From Oscillospiraceae bacterium (GTDB lineage Bacteria; Bacillota; Clostridia; Oscillospirales; Ruminococcaceae): DNA of 64,000 bases. The stretch's first letter is position 1. Each line of letters starts with the position of its first letter. Positions 19,317 through 30,085 of this stretch are shown one piece after another. The notes beneath the pieces were generated by a model. The model did no database searches. It worked only from the letters and a program-made list of their open reading frames with translations, and had not been told where the DNA came from. The stretch lies in NCBI GenBank assembly GCA_025758045.1, contig CP107208.1, positions 496,001 to 560,000 on the forward strand, given 5' to 3'. Position numbers and translations under genes: made by a program.

Positions 19317-20167
19317 AGGCTCTCCTTTCGCTGCTTCATCAGTTGCTTTAAGCGTTCCAGCTTTTCCTGTGCGGTTTCCTTTCGGAAGTTGCTGCCCGTG
19401 AAGCGGACGGGGGCGCACATGGAAGTCAGCCTGTCATAGATACGGGCGTGGGGCGTGTCCTGCGGGTGCTGCAATTCCTCCAGCGTGAGGTTGGTCGTGG
19501 CGATCAGCGGCTTGCCGCTTCGGTAACGGCTGTCAATCACGCTGTAAACCTGTTCCAGCCCGTATTCTGTTCCTCGCTCCATACCGAAATCATCAAGTAT
19601 CAGCAGAGGGTAGCTGCAAAGGCGGGAAATATATTCGTTCCTGCCCTCAAAGCTGGCGGCAAGGTCACCCAGTATCGTTGCAAAGTTTGTCATGCAGACG
19701 GCAACCTCTTTTTCCATAAGGGCGTTGGCGATACAGGCGGCAAGGTAGCTTTTTCCCGTCCCCACGCCGCCCCAAAACAGGTAGCCGATATTTTCAGCCT
19801 GCATGGTTTCCCAGCTCTCCACATAAAAGCGGGCGGTTTCGGTCTGCGGGTTTCTGCCGTTGTCATGCTCAAATGTCCAGTTCCGCATAGCAGGGTCGGT
19901 AAAGCCCCGGCGTTTCAAGTCCTCCACTTTTTCAAGGTGCTTCTGTCGGCTTTCGGCGGCTTGCTGCTTTTCACGGGCTGCCCGCTGGCAGTCGCACTCT
20001 GCCGGGTGGCGGTCACGCCCGAAACAAGTCTTTCCCTCTGCAAAATAGGCTTCTTTGGGCGTATGGCACTTACCGCAGTATAAAAGCCCGTCCTCGCCTG
20101 TGTAGTCCTCCGCTTCGGCGGTAGTGGCTGTAATGTCCGTAATCATAGCTTCAATTCCGTTTTTCAT
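19313..20167 (-). CDS. DnaC/IstB-like helicase-loader ATPase
   Basis: About 284 residues. The start (MKNGIEAMITDITATT) is set at 20167 because GGAGGGCGAGAGCTT precedes it; a longer upstream frame has no comparable site. A Cys cluster near the N-terminus (CGKCHTPKEA...CDCQ) is followed by an AAA+ domain. That domain contains Walker A GGVGTGKSYLAA, Walker B LLILDDFGME, and the sensor region IATTNLTLEEL. These proteins load the replicative helicase onto element DNA. It overlaps the replisome-organizer gene by 4 bases upstream and TnpW downstream, forming a replication pair typical of mobilizable elements that replicate after excision or transfer. Confidence 0.9.
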   Translation of the reverse strand: MKNGIEAMITDITATTAEAEDYTGEDGLLYCGKCHTPKEAYFAEGKTCFGRDRHPAECDCQRAAREKQQAAESRQKHLEKVEDLKRRGFTDPAMRNWTFEHDNGRNPQTETARFYVESWETMQAENIGYLFWGGVGTGKSYLAACIANALMEKEVAVCMTNFATILGDLAASFEGRNEYISRLCSYPLLILDDFGMERGTEYGLEQVYSVIDSRYRSGKPLIATTNLTLEELQHPQDTPHARIYDRLTSMCAPVRFTGSNFRKETAQEKLERLKQLMKQRKESL

Positions 20168-20913
20168 AAGCTCTCGCCCTCCTTGCATGAATAATCGGGT
20201 ATGCCCTGTTTCGGGGCAGCCTTGCCTTTGGCAGCGTCCTCCTGCGCCCACTTGTAAATGGTGGCTGCATGGCTGTGGTACTGTTTCCCGGTGGAAGCGA
20301 TATGGCAGGAAAGCCGGTCAATATAATACTCCCACTTGTCGGGCAACTCTGTTTTTAGCCCGGAAAGCTCTGTATCGGTCAGTATCACATTGTTGTATCT
20401 GCCATAAGCGGCGGGGGCGGGGTGTCCCGTTTCTCCCTCTCTCTCTTTTTCTATCTCTATCTCTTTCTCTAACTCTATCTCTATCTCTGGTGGACGAATG
20501 TCGGACAAATGTCCGCCTTTTGTCCGGGGCGGTAAAAGTGCCTTGTTTTCCAGTCTTGCAGCCCGTTTCCGCTCGGCTTCGGTAGAGGACTGTCCTATCA
20601 TCAGCTCAATGTCGGTCATATAGAAAGCCCCGCTGTCAAGCTGCTCCACAAGCCCCAACTGCCGGAAAATCTCTAAAGCCCTCTCAACCGTCCCTATCTG
20701 GTGGCGGGTCAGTGTCGCTATCATCTGCGCTGTGTAGGGGATATGCTCGTCAAGCTGCAATTTCCCGCCGTTTTTCAGCGATTTTAAGTACAGCTTCAAG
20801 AGGATATTGGAGTATAAAATCCCGTCTTTCATATCTTCCAGCAGCACAATGGAGTCGCTGTCAAAAAAGTTCTCTTTCAGCTTGAGGTAGTAATACTTGC
20901 GGTTATCTGCCAT
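20164..20913 (-). CDS. Replisome organizer-like replication protein
   Basis: About 249 residues, starting at MADNRKYYYLKLKENFFD with GGAGGACAGGGACA upstream. The N-terminal domain matches the phage replisome-organizer family: KYYYLKLKENFFDSDSIVLLEDM followed by a winged-helix segment (QMIATLTRHQIGTVERALEIFRQLGL). A low-complexity Glu/Ile run then links to a C-terminal region with a PDKWEYYIDRLSCH helix. The family binds origin DNA and recruits the DnaC-like loader, which is encoded immediately downstream with a 4-base overlap. The Glu-Ile run is encoded by repeated CTCTAT units on the plus strand near 20440-20500, an unstable-looking simple repeat. Confidence 0.85.
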   Translation of the reverse strand: MADNRKYYYLKLKENFFDSDSIVLLEDMKDGILYSNILLKLYLKSLKNGGKLQLDEHIPYTAQMIATLTRHQIGTVERALEIFRQLGLVEQLDSGAFYMTDIELMIGQSSTEAERKRAARLENKALLPPRTKGGHLSDIRPPEIEIELEKEIEIEKEREGETGHPAPAAYGRYNNVILTDTELSGLKTELPDKWEYYIDRLSCHIASTGKQYHSHAATIYKWAQEDAAKGKAAPKQGIPDYSCKEGESL

Positions 20914-21115
20914 TGTCCCTGTCCTCCTTTTTCCGGCGTTTGGAGTAGTAGTGGGGGCAGAGTATGATAACCGCCCGGAAGCTCTGCTTGCAGCTATGGG
21001 TACAGCCCCGGCAGAGGTCATTGTATGTGATACGATCGCAGGTGGAATTCCCGACTTTCACTTGCCGCAGGAAAAAAGACCATTCCAGCCGCCGTTTCTT
21101 GCTCATTCTTGGCAT
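20903..21115 (-). CDS. Small Cys-rich conserved transposon protein
   Basis: A 70-residue basic protein (MPRMSKKRRLEWSFFLRQ...ITYNDLCRGCTHSCKQSFR...). It is similar in layout to a small protein often seen next to replication genes of clostridial mobile elements. CxxCxxxC followed by a further Cys and a lysine/arginine-rich end suggest a metal-binding, nucleic-acid-binding peptide. It overlaps the replisome-organizer start by 11 bases. I do not recognise a named family. Confidence 0.6.
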   Translation of the reverse strand: MPRMSKKRRLEWSFFLRQVKVGNSTCDRITYNDLCRGCTHSCKQSFRAVIILCPHYYSKRRKKEDRDNGR

Positions 21116-21300
21116 GGGTGCGCTCCTTTCTGCCGTTTCCGCTGGTGTGGCGGTATCGGCGGTAATTCTGTATCATCTCGGTATCATTTTCGGGTTTTTT
21201 CTGCCCTATAAGCCCGTTAAAAAATCCTTTGGTATTTGCGGATAGGGTACGGGGCAGCCCCCTTGTTCTGTATAGGTTCGGGTACATTTTGGGGCGGTTT

Positions 21301-22923
21301 TTATCGTTCCTGTTCCTGCCTTTTCACAGGCTTGCGCTCCCGGTGTAAAATCTGGTCGATATTGCCCTTGACAGTCTGTAAGCGGCGGTATTCCTCCCGT
21401 TTTGCCCGGTAATCGTTGTAGCCGCTGTTTTTCTCTTGGATAAGGGTTTCAATCTCTGCTTGCAGGGCTTTATAGCTCGGCAGCTTGGAAATGCCGTTTT
21501 CCCTGAAATAGCGGGCGGCTGCGTCTGCTATGATAAAGTCGCTTTCGTACTTCTGACGGTAGGCTGCTTTTGCTTTGGCGTTTTTCTGCTGTTTCAGCCC
21601 GTCCCGGACAGGGCGGGTCTTGGAATAGGCAAGCACCTGCCGTTGCAGCTCCTTTTTCCCGTTCAGCGTCTTTTCCATCTGCTTCAGCTCTGTAAGGCTT
21701 TCCCGCATGGCGGTATAGGCGGCAGAACAGGCTTCGTCCAGTTCCTCCGGGGAAGAAAAGCCGTACTGCTGATAGGCGGTAACGGTAGCTGCCATTTGCT
21801 TTAGGTTGTGCTTTGCCGCCCAGCGGTCATAGCCCACGCCCTTGCCCTCGGCTCGCTTGGCTTCCCGGTCAACCATGCGCTGCAAGGTGTTGTCTGCCGG
21901 GGTGGTTTTTGTGGTTTTTTCCCCTTGTGACAGCTTTTTAACCGCGGCAGGGTATTCGAGTATGGCTTTGCTCTGTTCGGCGGCTCTGTGGGCGTTCTGC
22001 GTAAGCAGGACAAGGACAGCAGCCTTGTCAAAATCGTCCCCCAGCTTCCGGGCTGTGATAGGCTTTGTCCTGTCCGGCGTGAGGTAGGAAAGCCGCCCCC
22101 GGCTCTCCTTGACGGTCACACCCTCCCGCAGCAAAAGGGAAGAAAATTCGTCAAAGCTGCCAGCTTGGGAAAGTGCCTGCCGTATCGTCCGGCGCAGCTT
22201 CGCCTTGTCCGTTTCAAACTTGGTGGGCTTGGTCGGCTGTCCTGCGGCTTCTCTGACAGCGTTCTCTTTATCAAGGGCAAGCTGTCCTTTCTTTGCCGCC
22301 CAGTATTCCCGTTCGGTTATCCGTTCCTTGCTGCCGCTTAGGAGGTCGATTTGGTAAAGCCCCTCCCGGTGGCACATCTCCATGACTTCACTCTTGAAAT
22401 ATTCCATAGCGGCGTTGGTGCAGCGGTGCTTGCAGCCCTCCCGTGTGTCGGCTGGTCTGTCCATGTAGGGCAGAAGCGGGACTTCATAAATCCGCAGGGA
22501 GTTGATGACGATATGCACATGGATATTGCCGCTGTGGTTATGCCCGTCCGGGTGGGTGCAGACTAAGGCTTGGTGTCCGGGGAAATGCTCTTTACAGAAC
22601 TGCTCGCCCAGCTCCTGCGCCCGGTCTACGGTCAAGCCGTTGTCTGTCCCGTCCCGTGGGTCAAAGCTGATGATATAGTGGTGGCTTTTCACATCTTCCC
22701 GTTTTTGGTTTTTCTCATAGCGGAGATTAGCCCGCATACAGGCAACAGCGAAATCCTCGCCCCCACAGTTGAGGGAAGAAATGCGGTAATCCTCCCTCGG
22801 TATCAGCCGCCCGTTTTCATCAAGGGTGGGCTTCATGGTAAACTCGTCATGCTCAAATGTGAGATAGGCTTCCGCTGCGCCATAGTCCGCATTTTTAGAG
22901 CTGATATGTTTGAATGTTGCCAA
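21301..22923 (-). CDS. Relaxase of transposon 1 (mobilization nuclease family)
   Basis: About 540 residues. The preferred start is TTG 22923 (MATFKHISSKNADYGAAEAYL); the frame can extend to 22953, deeper into MobC. The relaxase domain shows the HxDxxxH...HxH metal site as HPDGHNHSGNIHVHIVINS (about residues 123-143), with ISFDPRDG before it. A long Lys/Glu-rich coiled-coil C-terminus follows. The enzyme should nick oriT and pilot the single strand into a channel provided by another element. It overlaps MobC and lies downstream of the oriT-like hairpin region, the usual order for a mobilizable element. Confidence 0.9.
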   Translation of the reverse strand: MATFKHISSKNADYGAAEAYLTFEHDEFTMKPTLDENGRLIPREDYRISSLNCGGEDFAVACMRANLRYEKNQKREDVKSHHYIISFDPRDGTDNGLTVDRAQELGEQFCKEHFPGHQALVCTHPDGHNHSGNIHVHIVINSLRIYEVPLLPYMDRPADTREGCKHRCTNAAMEYFKSEVMEMCHREGLYQIDLLSGSKERITEREYWAAKKGQLALDKENAVREAAGQPTKPTKFETDKAKLRRTIRQALSQAGSFDEFSSLLLREGVTVKESRGRLSYLTPDRTKPITARKLGDDFDKAAVLVLLTQNAHRAAEQSKAILEYPAAVKKLSQGEKTTKTTPADNTLQRMVDREAKRAEGKGVGYDRWAAKHNLKQMAATVTAYQQYGFSSPEELDEACSAAYTAMRESLTELKQMEKTLNGKKELQRQVLAYSKTRPVRDGLKQQKNAKAKAAYRQKYESDFIIADAAARYFRENGISKLPSYKALQAEIETLIQEKNSGYNDYRAKREEYRRLQTVKGNIDQILHRERKPVKRQEQER

Positions 22924-23293
22924 CAGCGTCACCCACTTTCTGCAAGACTTCAAACTTTAGGGCAGCAAGGTCGGAAACCGCCGCCCGTACCTCCCCGGCA
23001 AGCTGCGGGTAGGGGCTGTGCCACTCGTTCAGCGTCCGGGCTATCTGGTTTAAGTTGCCGCCGATCCTGCCGTATTCGGCGGTCAGCTTCCCGACAGCGG
23101 CAAGCAACTCGTCATTGACGGGGGAAACGGTTATGATGGGGCGTATGGCTGCCCCGGTTATGGCTTGCCGGATAAACTCGGCTTGGCTCATGTTGTAAGC
23201 AGAAAGCCTTTCCGCAAACTCGGCGTATTCTTCCTCGGTCATGCGTGTCTTGACTACCCGGCTGCGGTGCGGCGTGTTATATCGTTTTCGCAT
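22895..23293 (-). CDS. mobC: MobC-like relaxosome accessory protein
   Basis: About 132 residues starting at MRKRYNTPHRSRVVKTRM; the start is supported by GGAGGTTTTACC immediately upstream, while a longer frame lacks one. A basic N-terminus leads into a ribbon-helix-helix-like segment (VVKTRMTEEEYAEFAERLSAYNMSQAEFIRQAI). The MobC signature GGNLNQIARTLNE follows near residues 75-95. MobC proteins bind and melt oriT to help the relaxase. It is translated just ahead of the relaxase with overlapping ends, and the noncoding hairpin region begins right upstream. Confidence 0.88.
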   Translation of the reverse strand: MRKRYNTPHRSRVVKTRMTEEEYAEFAERLSAYNMSQAEFIRQAITGAAIRPIITVSPVNDELLAAVGKLTAEYGRIGGNLNQIARTLNEWHSPYPQLAGEVRAAVSDLAALKFEVLQKVGDAVGNIQTYQL

Positions 23294-23400
23294 GGTAAAA
23301 CCTCCTTCGGCTGTGCGTGGTGTCCTCTCACTAATAGGAGAAAAACAGGGTGTAAAGCGGAACTGTTTTTGAAAAATCCGAAAAATTATTTTGAGGGATT

Positions 23401-23515
23401 TTCCAGCGGCGTAAGCCGCATAAGCAGGGTTTGGGGAAGGCACTCCCCAACAAGATTCCCGCAGGGGCAAAATGAGCGATAAGCGAATTTTGGTACTGCG
23501 GTAGAATCTTGCTCT
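23401..23515 (-). other. Candidate oriT of transposon 1
   Basis: Three nested or adjacent inverted repeats lie just upstream of mobC: GCGGC gtaa GCCGC at 23406-23419, TTGGGGA/TCCCCAA at 23431-23450, and a wider AAGATTC/GAATCTT pair around 23452-23512. Position and structure fit an origin of transfer, but I cannot place the nick site. Confidence 0.5.
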
Positions 23516-23699
23516 AAGAAACTGCCGGACTGCCGCTCACTTCCTACTGCCACTTTTTCGGGAAATCGCAACCAGCTTTTTTTCACACATAGAGCGTTGG
23601 GCTGGCTGCGTTTTGCCCGCTGTATGAAAAAATCAGCGGCTTTTTCCGGCTTCATTCCCTAATACAGAACATTTTGAAATTTGCCAAACGGACAACAAA

Positions 23700-23890
23700 A
23701 AAGCAGCAAATCTTTTTCGGATTTACTGCTTCATGTGCCGCTGCGTGGCGACGGTTATTCAGTTGTAAATAATAAAAGAGGGCGGTAGCACTTTGGGCTA
23801 TCGTCCTCTTGGCTGCTTATCAGCAAAAACGGGCGAGGCTGTCAACGGTGGGCGAAGCCCACTTGCTTGCCGTTGACTGGCTCGGCTGGA
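23700..23890. other. Noncoding stretch with three hairpins
   Basis: No gene is visible between the oriT-like region and the DUF1877 fragment. There is an AGCAG-AAATC/GATTT-CTGCT hairpin (about 23702-23733), a GAGG-CG-TAGC/GCTA-CG-CCTC hairpin (about 23780-23815), and a long stem GTCAACGG/CCGTTGAC enclosing GTGGGC gaa GCCCAC (about 23838-23876). The last is the most stable and may be a terminator, a single-strand origin or an attenuator. Confidence 0.45.
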
Positions 23891-23921
23891 TTTGCTATCT
23901 GCTCGATAAACTGAAATTTGC

Positions 23922-24137
23922 TTAAAAGTCAACAGTAAAAATCACTTGGCAATTTTCTTTCAGTGCGTTTTCGTAAAAAGCAAGAATTTCTTCGCTCCAA
24001 CCTAAAGTGTGTTCTAATCCATCATCGTTTTTATACATAAAATTTTCATCATCAATATTCCAAAAGTTCTTTTGTATTATTTCTTGCAATTTATTCTGAT
24101 GAAGATATTCAACAATATCTCTGACATCTTGATGATT
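23922..24137 (-). pseudogene. DUF1877 (YfbM-like) protein, C-terminal fragment
   Basis: The frame reads LKKNHQDVRDIVEYLHQNK... and ends ALKENCQVIFTVDF, the C-terminal part of a DUF1877 protein. The N-terminal part is at 25936-26204 on the same strand. Joined at LKK they give one continuous normal-looking protein, so the gene was interrupted by the aac(6')-aph(2'') module between them. Function of the family is unknown. Confidence 0.75.
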
Positions 24138-24195
24138 TTTTTTTAAACTATTTAATACTAATGTCTTTTATAATAGCTTTTCATATATTATATAA

Positions 24196-25935
<1,740 letters not shown>

Positions 25936-26204
25936 AATGTAATAATTTCATCATCCGTTTCTACCAAAACTTCTCCGCCAAAGACAATATTAGTCGGGAT
26001 GCAATTATCTTCATTCCATTGTCCACCACCTAAGCAATACTGAATACCCTCCCATGCTTTATCTAATTCACAACTGCGCGGACTTCCGATTAAGGCTTCT
26101 TCTATTTCTTCCAACATATATTCATATCGTTCTTCTTCTGGCACAGAGCGAAGTTTTTTTACATCTTCTTCGTTCAGTGCATAAAGCATACCTAATCTTG
26201 ACAT
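25936..26204 (-). pseudogene. DUF1877 (YfbM-like) protein, N-terminal fragment
   Basis: The frame starts MSRLGMLYALNEEDVKKL with GAGGATAACAAT upstream and runs through WEGIQYCLGGGQWN and VFGGEVLVETDDEIITLKK. It then passes into foreign sequence and stops at 25914. The match to the C-terminal fragment at 23922-24137 is continuous at LKK. This gene would be a cargo gene of transposon 1 before the resistance module arrived. Confidence 0.75.
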
Positions 26205-26340
26205 ATTGTTATCCTCCCATATCAATTCTTGTTTGTTGATTTGTTCATAATCATATTCTACCATACAGATTTTAAGAAATCTATTTATTTTCCCTTAATT
26301 TTAGGAATAGTGAGGGGCTGTTGTCTATTAAATTCTTGTG

Positions 26341-26363
26341 TGTTACTTTACCGCACATGAGCA
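26341..26363. repeat. Right terminal inverted repeat of transposon 1
   Basis: Read inward it is TGCTCATGTGCGGTAAAG, matching the left end at 17316. It begins exactly where the Maff2 N-terminal frame (YGNDNPGA) is lost. Confidence 0.75.
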
Positions 26364-26488
26364 TTTGCGCCAGGGTTATCGTTTCCGTACCCTTCCATGA
26401 GGTTCACAACGCCCCAAACGCCAAGGCCCGCGCCGATGGCAACAACGAGAGTCTGCAGAACGGTAATAGCCTGATTGAAGAATTCCAT
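26364..26488 (-). pseudogene. Maff2-family protein, N-terminal fragment
   Basis: Starts MEFFNQAITVLQTLVVAIGA and continues GLGVWGVVNLMEGYGNDNPG A before entering transposon 1, where it picks up NAHVR and stops. The first hydrophobic span is intact and the second is on the other side of the insertion at 17223-17315. Without precise excision no full Maff2 can be made. Confidence 0.88.
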
Positions 26489-26723
26489 AGTCGTTTTTCG
26501 CCAGATTGCAGCATTAAGAAAAAGCACGATTCCAAAAGAAAAACAGGCTGGCACATCTTCGGTGCTTCCTGCTCCTGCAATTCTGGCTTCTCCTTTCATT
26601 TTCATAAAAAATCAGTCTTTTGGAATCGCAAAATGTAGAGATCAGTCGGACAAGTCACCTGCCATGGGGTCTGCCCGGACAGGCGGGCGAGCATACTTGT
26701 TTCGGATAAGCACCTCCTATTTT

Positions 26724-27554
26724 TTATGCGGTTGCTTCTTCGGTTGCTGGGGTCAAATCCACTTCATAGCAATCAAATTCTTCATCCATCCGTAGCCTGA
26801 GTTCGTGCTTCAGATAGCGTTCTACATCGAAAGCATTCTTCTTATCAAAGTCCGAAAGCTCCTTGTACCGCTTATGCTTGGTAATGTCGAATTTGTCGCT
26901 CAGGAATGGCCTGACTCCGCGCAGCTGCAGGATGCACTTACTGCCATCCATGACAGAAAGCTCGTCCCGGCTCATAAGCTCCTTTCCGGTCTTTTGGTAG
27001 GTTGTACCAAAGGATGGGCTTTGACCGCGTGTGTCGGATGTGTTATATAGGTCGATTGTTTCTTTTCCCAGCGTTTCGGAAATTTCTTTGAGCGTCGAAC
27101 TTTCCTTGCCGCCGAGGAATAGCATGGTATCGCAGTTGCCGATGATGGTTTCTGCGGCATCCTTGTAGATGGTTTTCAACTGGCTCTGCGATTGCAGGAT
27201 GATGGATGCCGAAATCTCGCGGCTGCGGATGGTGGCGATCAGCTTATCAAACTTCGGGATCAGACCGATGTTTGCGAACTCATCGAGCAGCAGCCGTACA
27301 TGATACTTTAGCTGACCTCCGCATTGATCGTCCGCACGGTCACAAAGCAGATTGAAAAGCTGGGTGTACATAATGGACACCACGAAATTGAACGTATCGT
27401 CCGTGTCGGAGATGATAACGAACAAGGCCGTGCGGCGATCTCCCAGCAAATCCAGTTCCATTTCATCGTAAGCCATAAGGTCACGCAGCTCCGCAATGTC
27501 AAATGGGGCTAATCTGGCACCGCAGGAAATAAGAATCGACTTAGCCGTTTTGCC
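26724..27554 (-). pseudogene. VirD4/TraG coupling protein, C-terminal fragment
   Basis: This is the C-terminal half of a VirD4-type coupling ATPase, beginning GKTAKSILISCGARLAPFDI and including Walker B (VRLLLDEFANIG), IATIRSREISASIILQSQSQLK and CDTMLFLGG. It ends in an acidic tail. The N-terminal half with Walker A lies at 35224-36290. The break is at LAAG/KTAKS and is caused by transposon 2. A downstream start at 27476 (MAYDEMELDLLGD) could produce only an inactive C-terminal piece. VirD4 normally docks the relaxase-DNA complex to the channel, so its loss should block ICE transfer. Confidence 0.9.
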
Positions 27555-27598
27555 AGAGACGAAAAGTCAAGGACTTTTTCATCAAATTCAAAAAGAAG

Positions 27599-27757
27599 TT
27601 ACATTTTGCGGACTTCCTCACGGAGCAGACGCTTGATTTTGTCCTCCATCGTCTCTTTTGCGGTCTGGCTGAAATGCACACGGACGATATAGGTTGTCTT
27701 TCCGATCTGCTTTCTGACAGTCGGGCAAGGGGCGGTGTTGGTTGCGGTATTGTTCAT
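27599..27757 (-). CDS. TnpW-like small transposon protein (transposon 2)
   Basis: A 52-residue protein (MNNTATNTAPCPTVRKQIGK, then TTYIVRVHFSQTAKETMEDK and a basic helix ending in RKM). The TYIVRVHFSQTAKETMxDKIxRL core is typical of TnpW. GGAGGATTTTGA precedes the ATG. It is the last gene before the element end next to the virD4 3' half. The function is unknown. Confidence 0.75.
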   Translation of the reverse strand: MNNTATNTAPCPTVRKQIGKTTYIVRVHFSQTAKETMEDKIKRLLREEVRKM

Positions 27758-27899
27758 TCAAAATCCTCCTGTAAATGAAAAATGCCCGGTGACTGTTCAT
27801 CATCGGGCGATGTCGGTATGAGGGAACAAGGCAAGGCGGCAACATTAAGGTATCTATAAAAACCTTGCCGTCTTTGCCACGCTTGCCGTGTTCCTGTTG

Positions 27900-29771
27900 T
27901 CAGTCTCGGAGATAGCAGACCCATACTGTGCCGTCTTTCTCGGTCACAAGCCTGTCCCCGATACGGCTCTTTGCCGTTCTCATGGTGCGTGAGGAAATCC
28001 CACGCTCATTGACCGTCTTTTCCAGCTCTGCACTTGGCATACGCTTTCCATCTGCCAGCAGTTCCAGAATGAGCATTTGCGCTTGTGCGGTCTTGCTCTC
28101 GGTCTTGGCGGTGTCTGTCCCGGCAAGAAGCTCGTCAGCGGTAATGTCATAAGCTCCTATCCATTCAAAGCCTTTCTCGTCTCCCAGAGAAAAGGCAAGG
28201 GACTGTCCGGGCGGCGCAAGGGAGCTTTTCTCATGGATAAGCACCCTCGTTGTGGGGCTGTCCTTCAGCTTGCCGATAAAAAGCAGACTGCGGACTGCCG
28301 CCGTAATGTCGATAGACCCTAATCCCCGATAGGTGCTTTGCGTTCCTGCGGCTTTGTTCAGGTGTCCGATCAGCACGATAGCGCATCCGGTAGCCTGTGC
28401 AATGTCTCCCAGACTACGGAAGATGGGACGGACTTCATTTGCCCGGTTCATGTCCACATCTGCGCCCAGAAACGCCTGCATCGGGTCAATGATAACCAGC
28501 CTTGCGTTGTTCTCTCGGATTGCTCTTGCGATGCGCTCATCAGCAAGGGTCAGCGGCGTGTCTCTATCGTCAATAACAAGCACTCGTTCAAGGTCTGCGT
28601 CAGCTTCCATCAGCCGGGGCTTAACGGTATCGCCCAGACCGTCCTCGGCGGTCTGATAGATGATATTGAAAGGCTCAAGTGTCTCCATACCGGGTAAGGG
28701 CTTTCGGTTGGTGCAAGCCGCCGCAAGACGCATGGCAAAGTAGGTCTTGCCCTCGCCGGGGTTGCCCTGTATGATGGTCAGCTTTCCAAAGGGGATATAG
28801 GGAAACCATAGCCATTCCACGCTCGTCAGCTCCACATCTGCCATGCGGAGCATGGGAACAGGCTGGGCGGTGGGCAGCTCTCGCAGCGTGATTGTTTCGG
28901 CTATGAATTTGTGGCTCGGAATGTCCTTTTGCCGACGGAGAACATCGTTCCAGTCTTTCCTTGCCGGGACAAGGCGAATGACGGCGATCTCGCTGGGAAT
29001 GGACTGTGCCAGTCGGGTACAGGCTTCGCTTCCTGCGGTGTCGCTGTCAAGGCAGAGGAACACTTTTTGGGTGTCCTTGCGTTCAGAAAGAAAACGGTCA
29101 AGAGCCTTGCCCGAAACGCCGCCCAGGGCAAGATAATTTCTTTTCTGCCAGTCCTGCGGATAAAGGCAGATGAATGATAACAGGTCAATCGGTGCTTCAA
29201 AGACAAAGAGCTGATTGCCGTTTCCCTCATAGCGGAACGGATAGGACTTGTCAGCCCCGGCAATGTCCTGTCTGAATGGGTCTGCCGTTCCTCGCACATG
29301 GGCGTATCTCGGCGTACCGCTTCGGTCTCTGCCGACAAACACAACATTGTGCCGCTTTGCGTCCTCGTAAATATCCCCGGAAAGAAGAAAAGTCTCAACA
29401 AGCGTTTTGTTGAGACCTCGGCTTTCGCAAAGATATTGAATTGCTCTGTCGGCTGTTCTGTTGTGCAAGGGCAAGTGGAACGCTGTGGGCGGTGCTGTGG
29501 TGGCTTCGGTCTGTCCCTCGCCGTTTTCGCCTGTCAACATCTGGACAGCTTCGGGAAAGGACTTGCCGTAAAACTCCATGACGAAATCAATGGGATAGCC
29601 GCCCTTGCTCTGGCTGTGGCGAAACCACTTGTTTCCCCGGACGGTCAGGCTGTCATGTTCTTTCCAGCGGTATTCCCGTCCGCTTTTGATAAGCGTCTCT
29701 CCCTGTGTGCGGAGAAAATCTTCCAGACTGACGGCGTTTGCCCGGTCAATCTGCGCTTGGGTGTACTGCAT
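27900..29771 (-). CDS. Primase-like zinc-finger/Toprim protein fused to a RepA-type AAA ATPase
   Basis: About 623 residues, starting MQYTQAQIDRANAVSLEDFL with AAGGAGGACGCCC upstream. The N-terminal part resembles a DnaG-type DUF3991/Toprim primase: EYRWKEHDSLTVRGNKWFRH, GGYPIDFVMEFYGKSFPEAV, and Toprim-like FEAPIDLLS and LCLDSDTAGSEA. The C-terminal half is a RepA/RecA-like ATPase with Walker A GNPGEGKTYFAMR (near 345), Walker B RLVIIDPMQAFLG and IVLIGHLNKAAG. A winged-helix-like tail follows. It probably primes and unwinds element DNA for complementary-strand synthesis after mobilization. It is separated from the upstream 100-residue gene by a few bases. Confidence 0.88.
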   Translation of the reverse strand: MQYTQAQIDRANAVSLEDFLRTQGETLIKSGREYRWKEHDSLTVRGNKWFRHSQSKGGYPIDFVMEFYGKSFPEAVQMLTGENGEGQTEATTAPPTAFHLPLHNRTADRAIQYLCESRGLNKTLVETFLLSGDIYEDAKRHNVVFVGRDRSGTPRYAHVRGTADPFRQDIAGADKSYPFRYEGNGNQLFVFEAPIDLLSFICLYPQDWQKRNYLALGGVSGKALDRFLSERKDTQKVFLCLDSDTAGSEACTRLAQSIPSEIAVIRLVPARKDWNDVLRRQKDIPSHKFIAETITLRELPTAQPVPMLRMADVELTSVEWLWFPYIPFGKLTIIQGNPGEGKTYFAMRLAAACTNRKPLPGMETLEPFNIIYQTAEDGLGDTVKPRLMEADADLERVLVIDDRDTPLTLADERIARAIRENNARLVIIDPMQAFLGADVDMNRANEVRPIFRSLGDIAQATGCAIVLIGHLNKAAGTQSTYRGLGSIDITAAVRSLLFIGKLKDSPTTRVLIHEKSSLAPPGQSLAFSLGDEKGFEWIGAYDITADELLAGTDTAKTESKTAQAQMLILELLADGKRMPSAELEKTVNERGISSRTMRTAKSRIGDRLVTEKDGTVWVCYLRD

Positions 29772-29782
29772 GGGCGTCCTCC

Positions 29783-30085
29783 TTACTTCTTGAAAACAGC
29801 GCATCGTCTGCAAATGCCATGCTCACGCTCGTCCAGCGTGTAGGGGCAGTTCGCACATTCCTCGCCGTACTGTCTCATGATAACAGGCAGATAGCCCAGC
29901 TCCTGCAACATATCATTCTGGCGGTCGGTGAGGGTGGCTTCAAAGGCAAGGCATTTCCGGGTGTGTTCGTCCAGCTCGATCAGGTCGGAAAGCGGTCTGC
30001 CATCGGTCAAAGCTTCTCCGCTCAAAAGGCGTTTTGCCGTTCTGCGGATGGGGTTGTACTCGTTCTTCCAGTCGTATTTTTTCAT
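29783..30085 (-). CDS. Conserved small Cys-rich mobilizable-element protein
   Basis: A 100-residue protein (MKKYDWKNEYNPIRRTAKRLLSG...). A helical N-terminal part is followed by a C-terminal cluster ECANCPYTLDEREHGICRRC that could bind zinc. It overlaps the relaxase stop by 4 bases and precedes the primase-helicase gene, so it is likely an accessory of mobilization or replication. No named function is recognised. Confidence 0.7.
   Translation of the reverse strand: MKKYDWKNEYNPIRRTAKRLLSGEALTDGRPLSDLIELDEHTRKCLAFEATLTDRQNDMLQELGYLPVIMRQYGEECANCPYTLDEREHGICRRCAVFKK

Noticed and set aside
20430..20500. CTCTAT-type simple repeat as a CRISPR or phase-variable repeat
   Set aside because: It is a short low-complexity stretch encoding Glu-Ile residues inside the replisome-organizer gene. 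It is irregular and in frame; there are no spacers.
27780..27850. Short inverted repeat between TnpW and the primase gene as an attachment site
   Set aside because: It is about 230 bases inside the element and does not match the other end; a terminator or leader structure is more likely.
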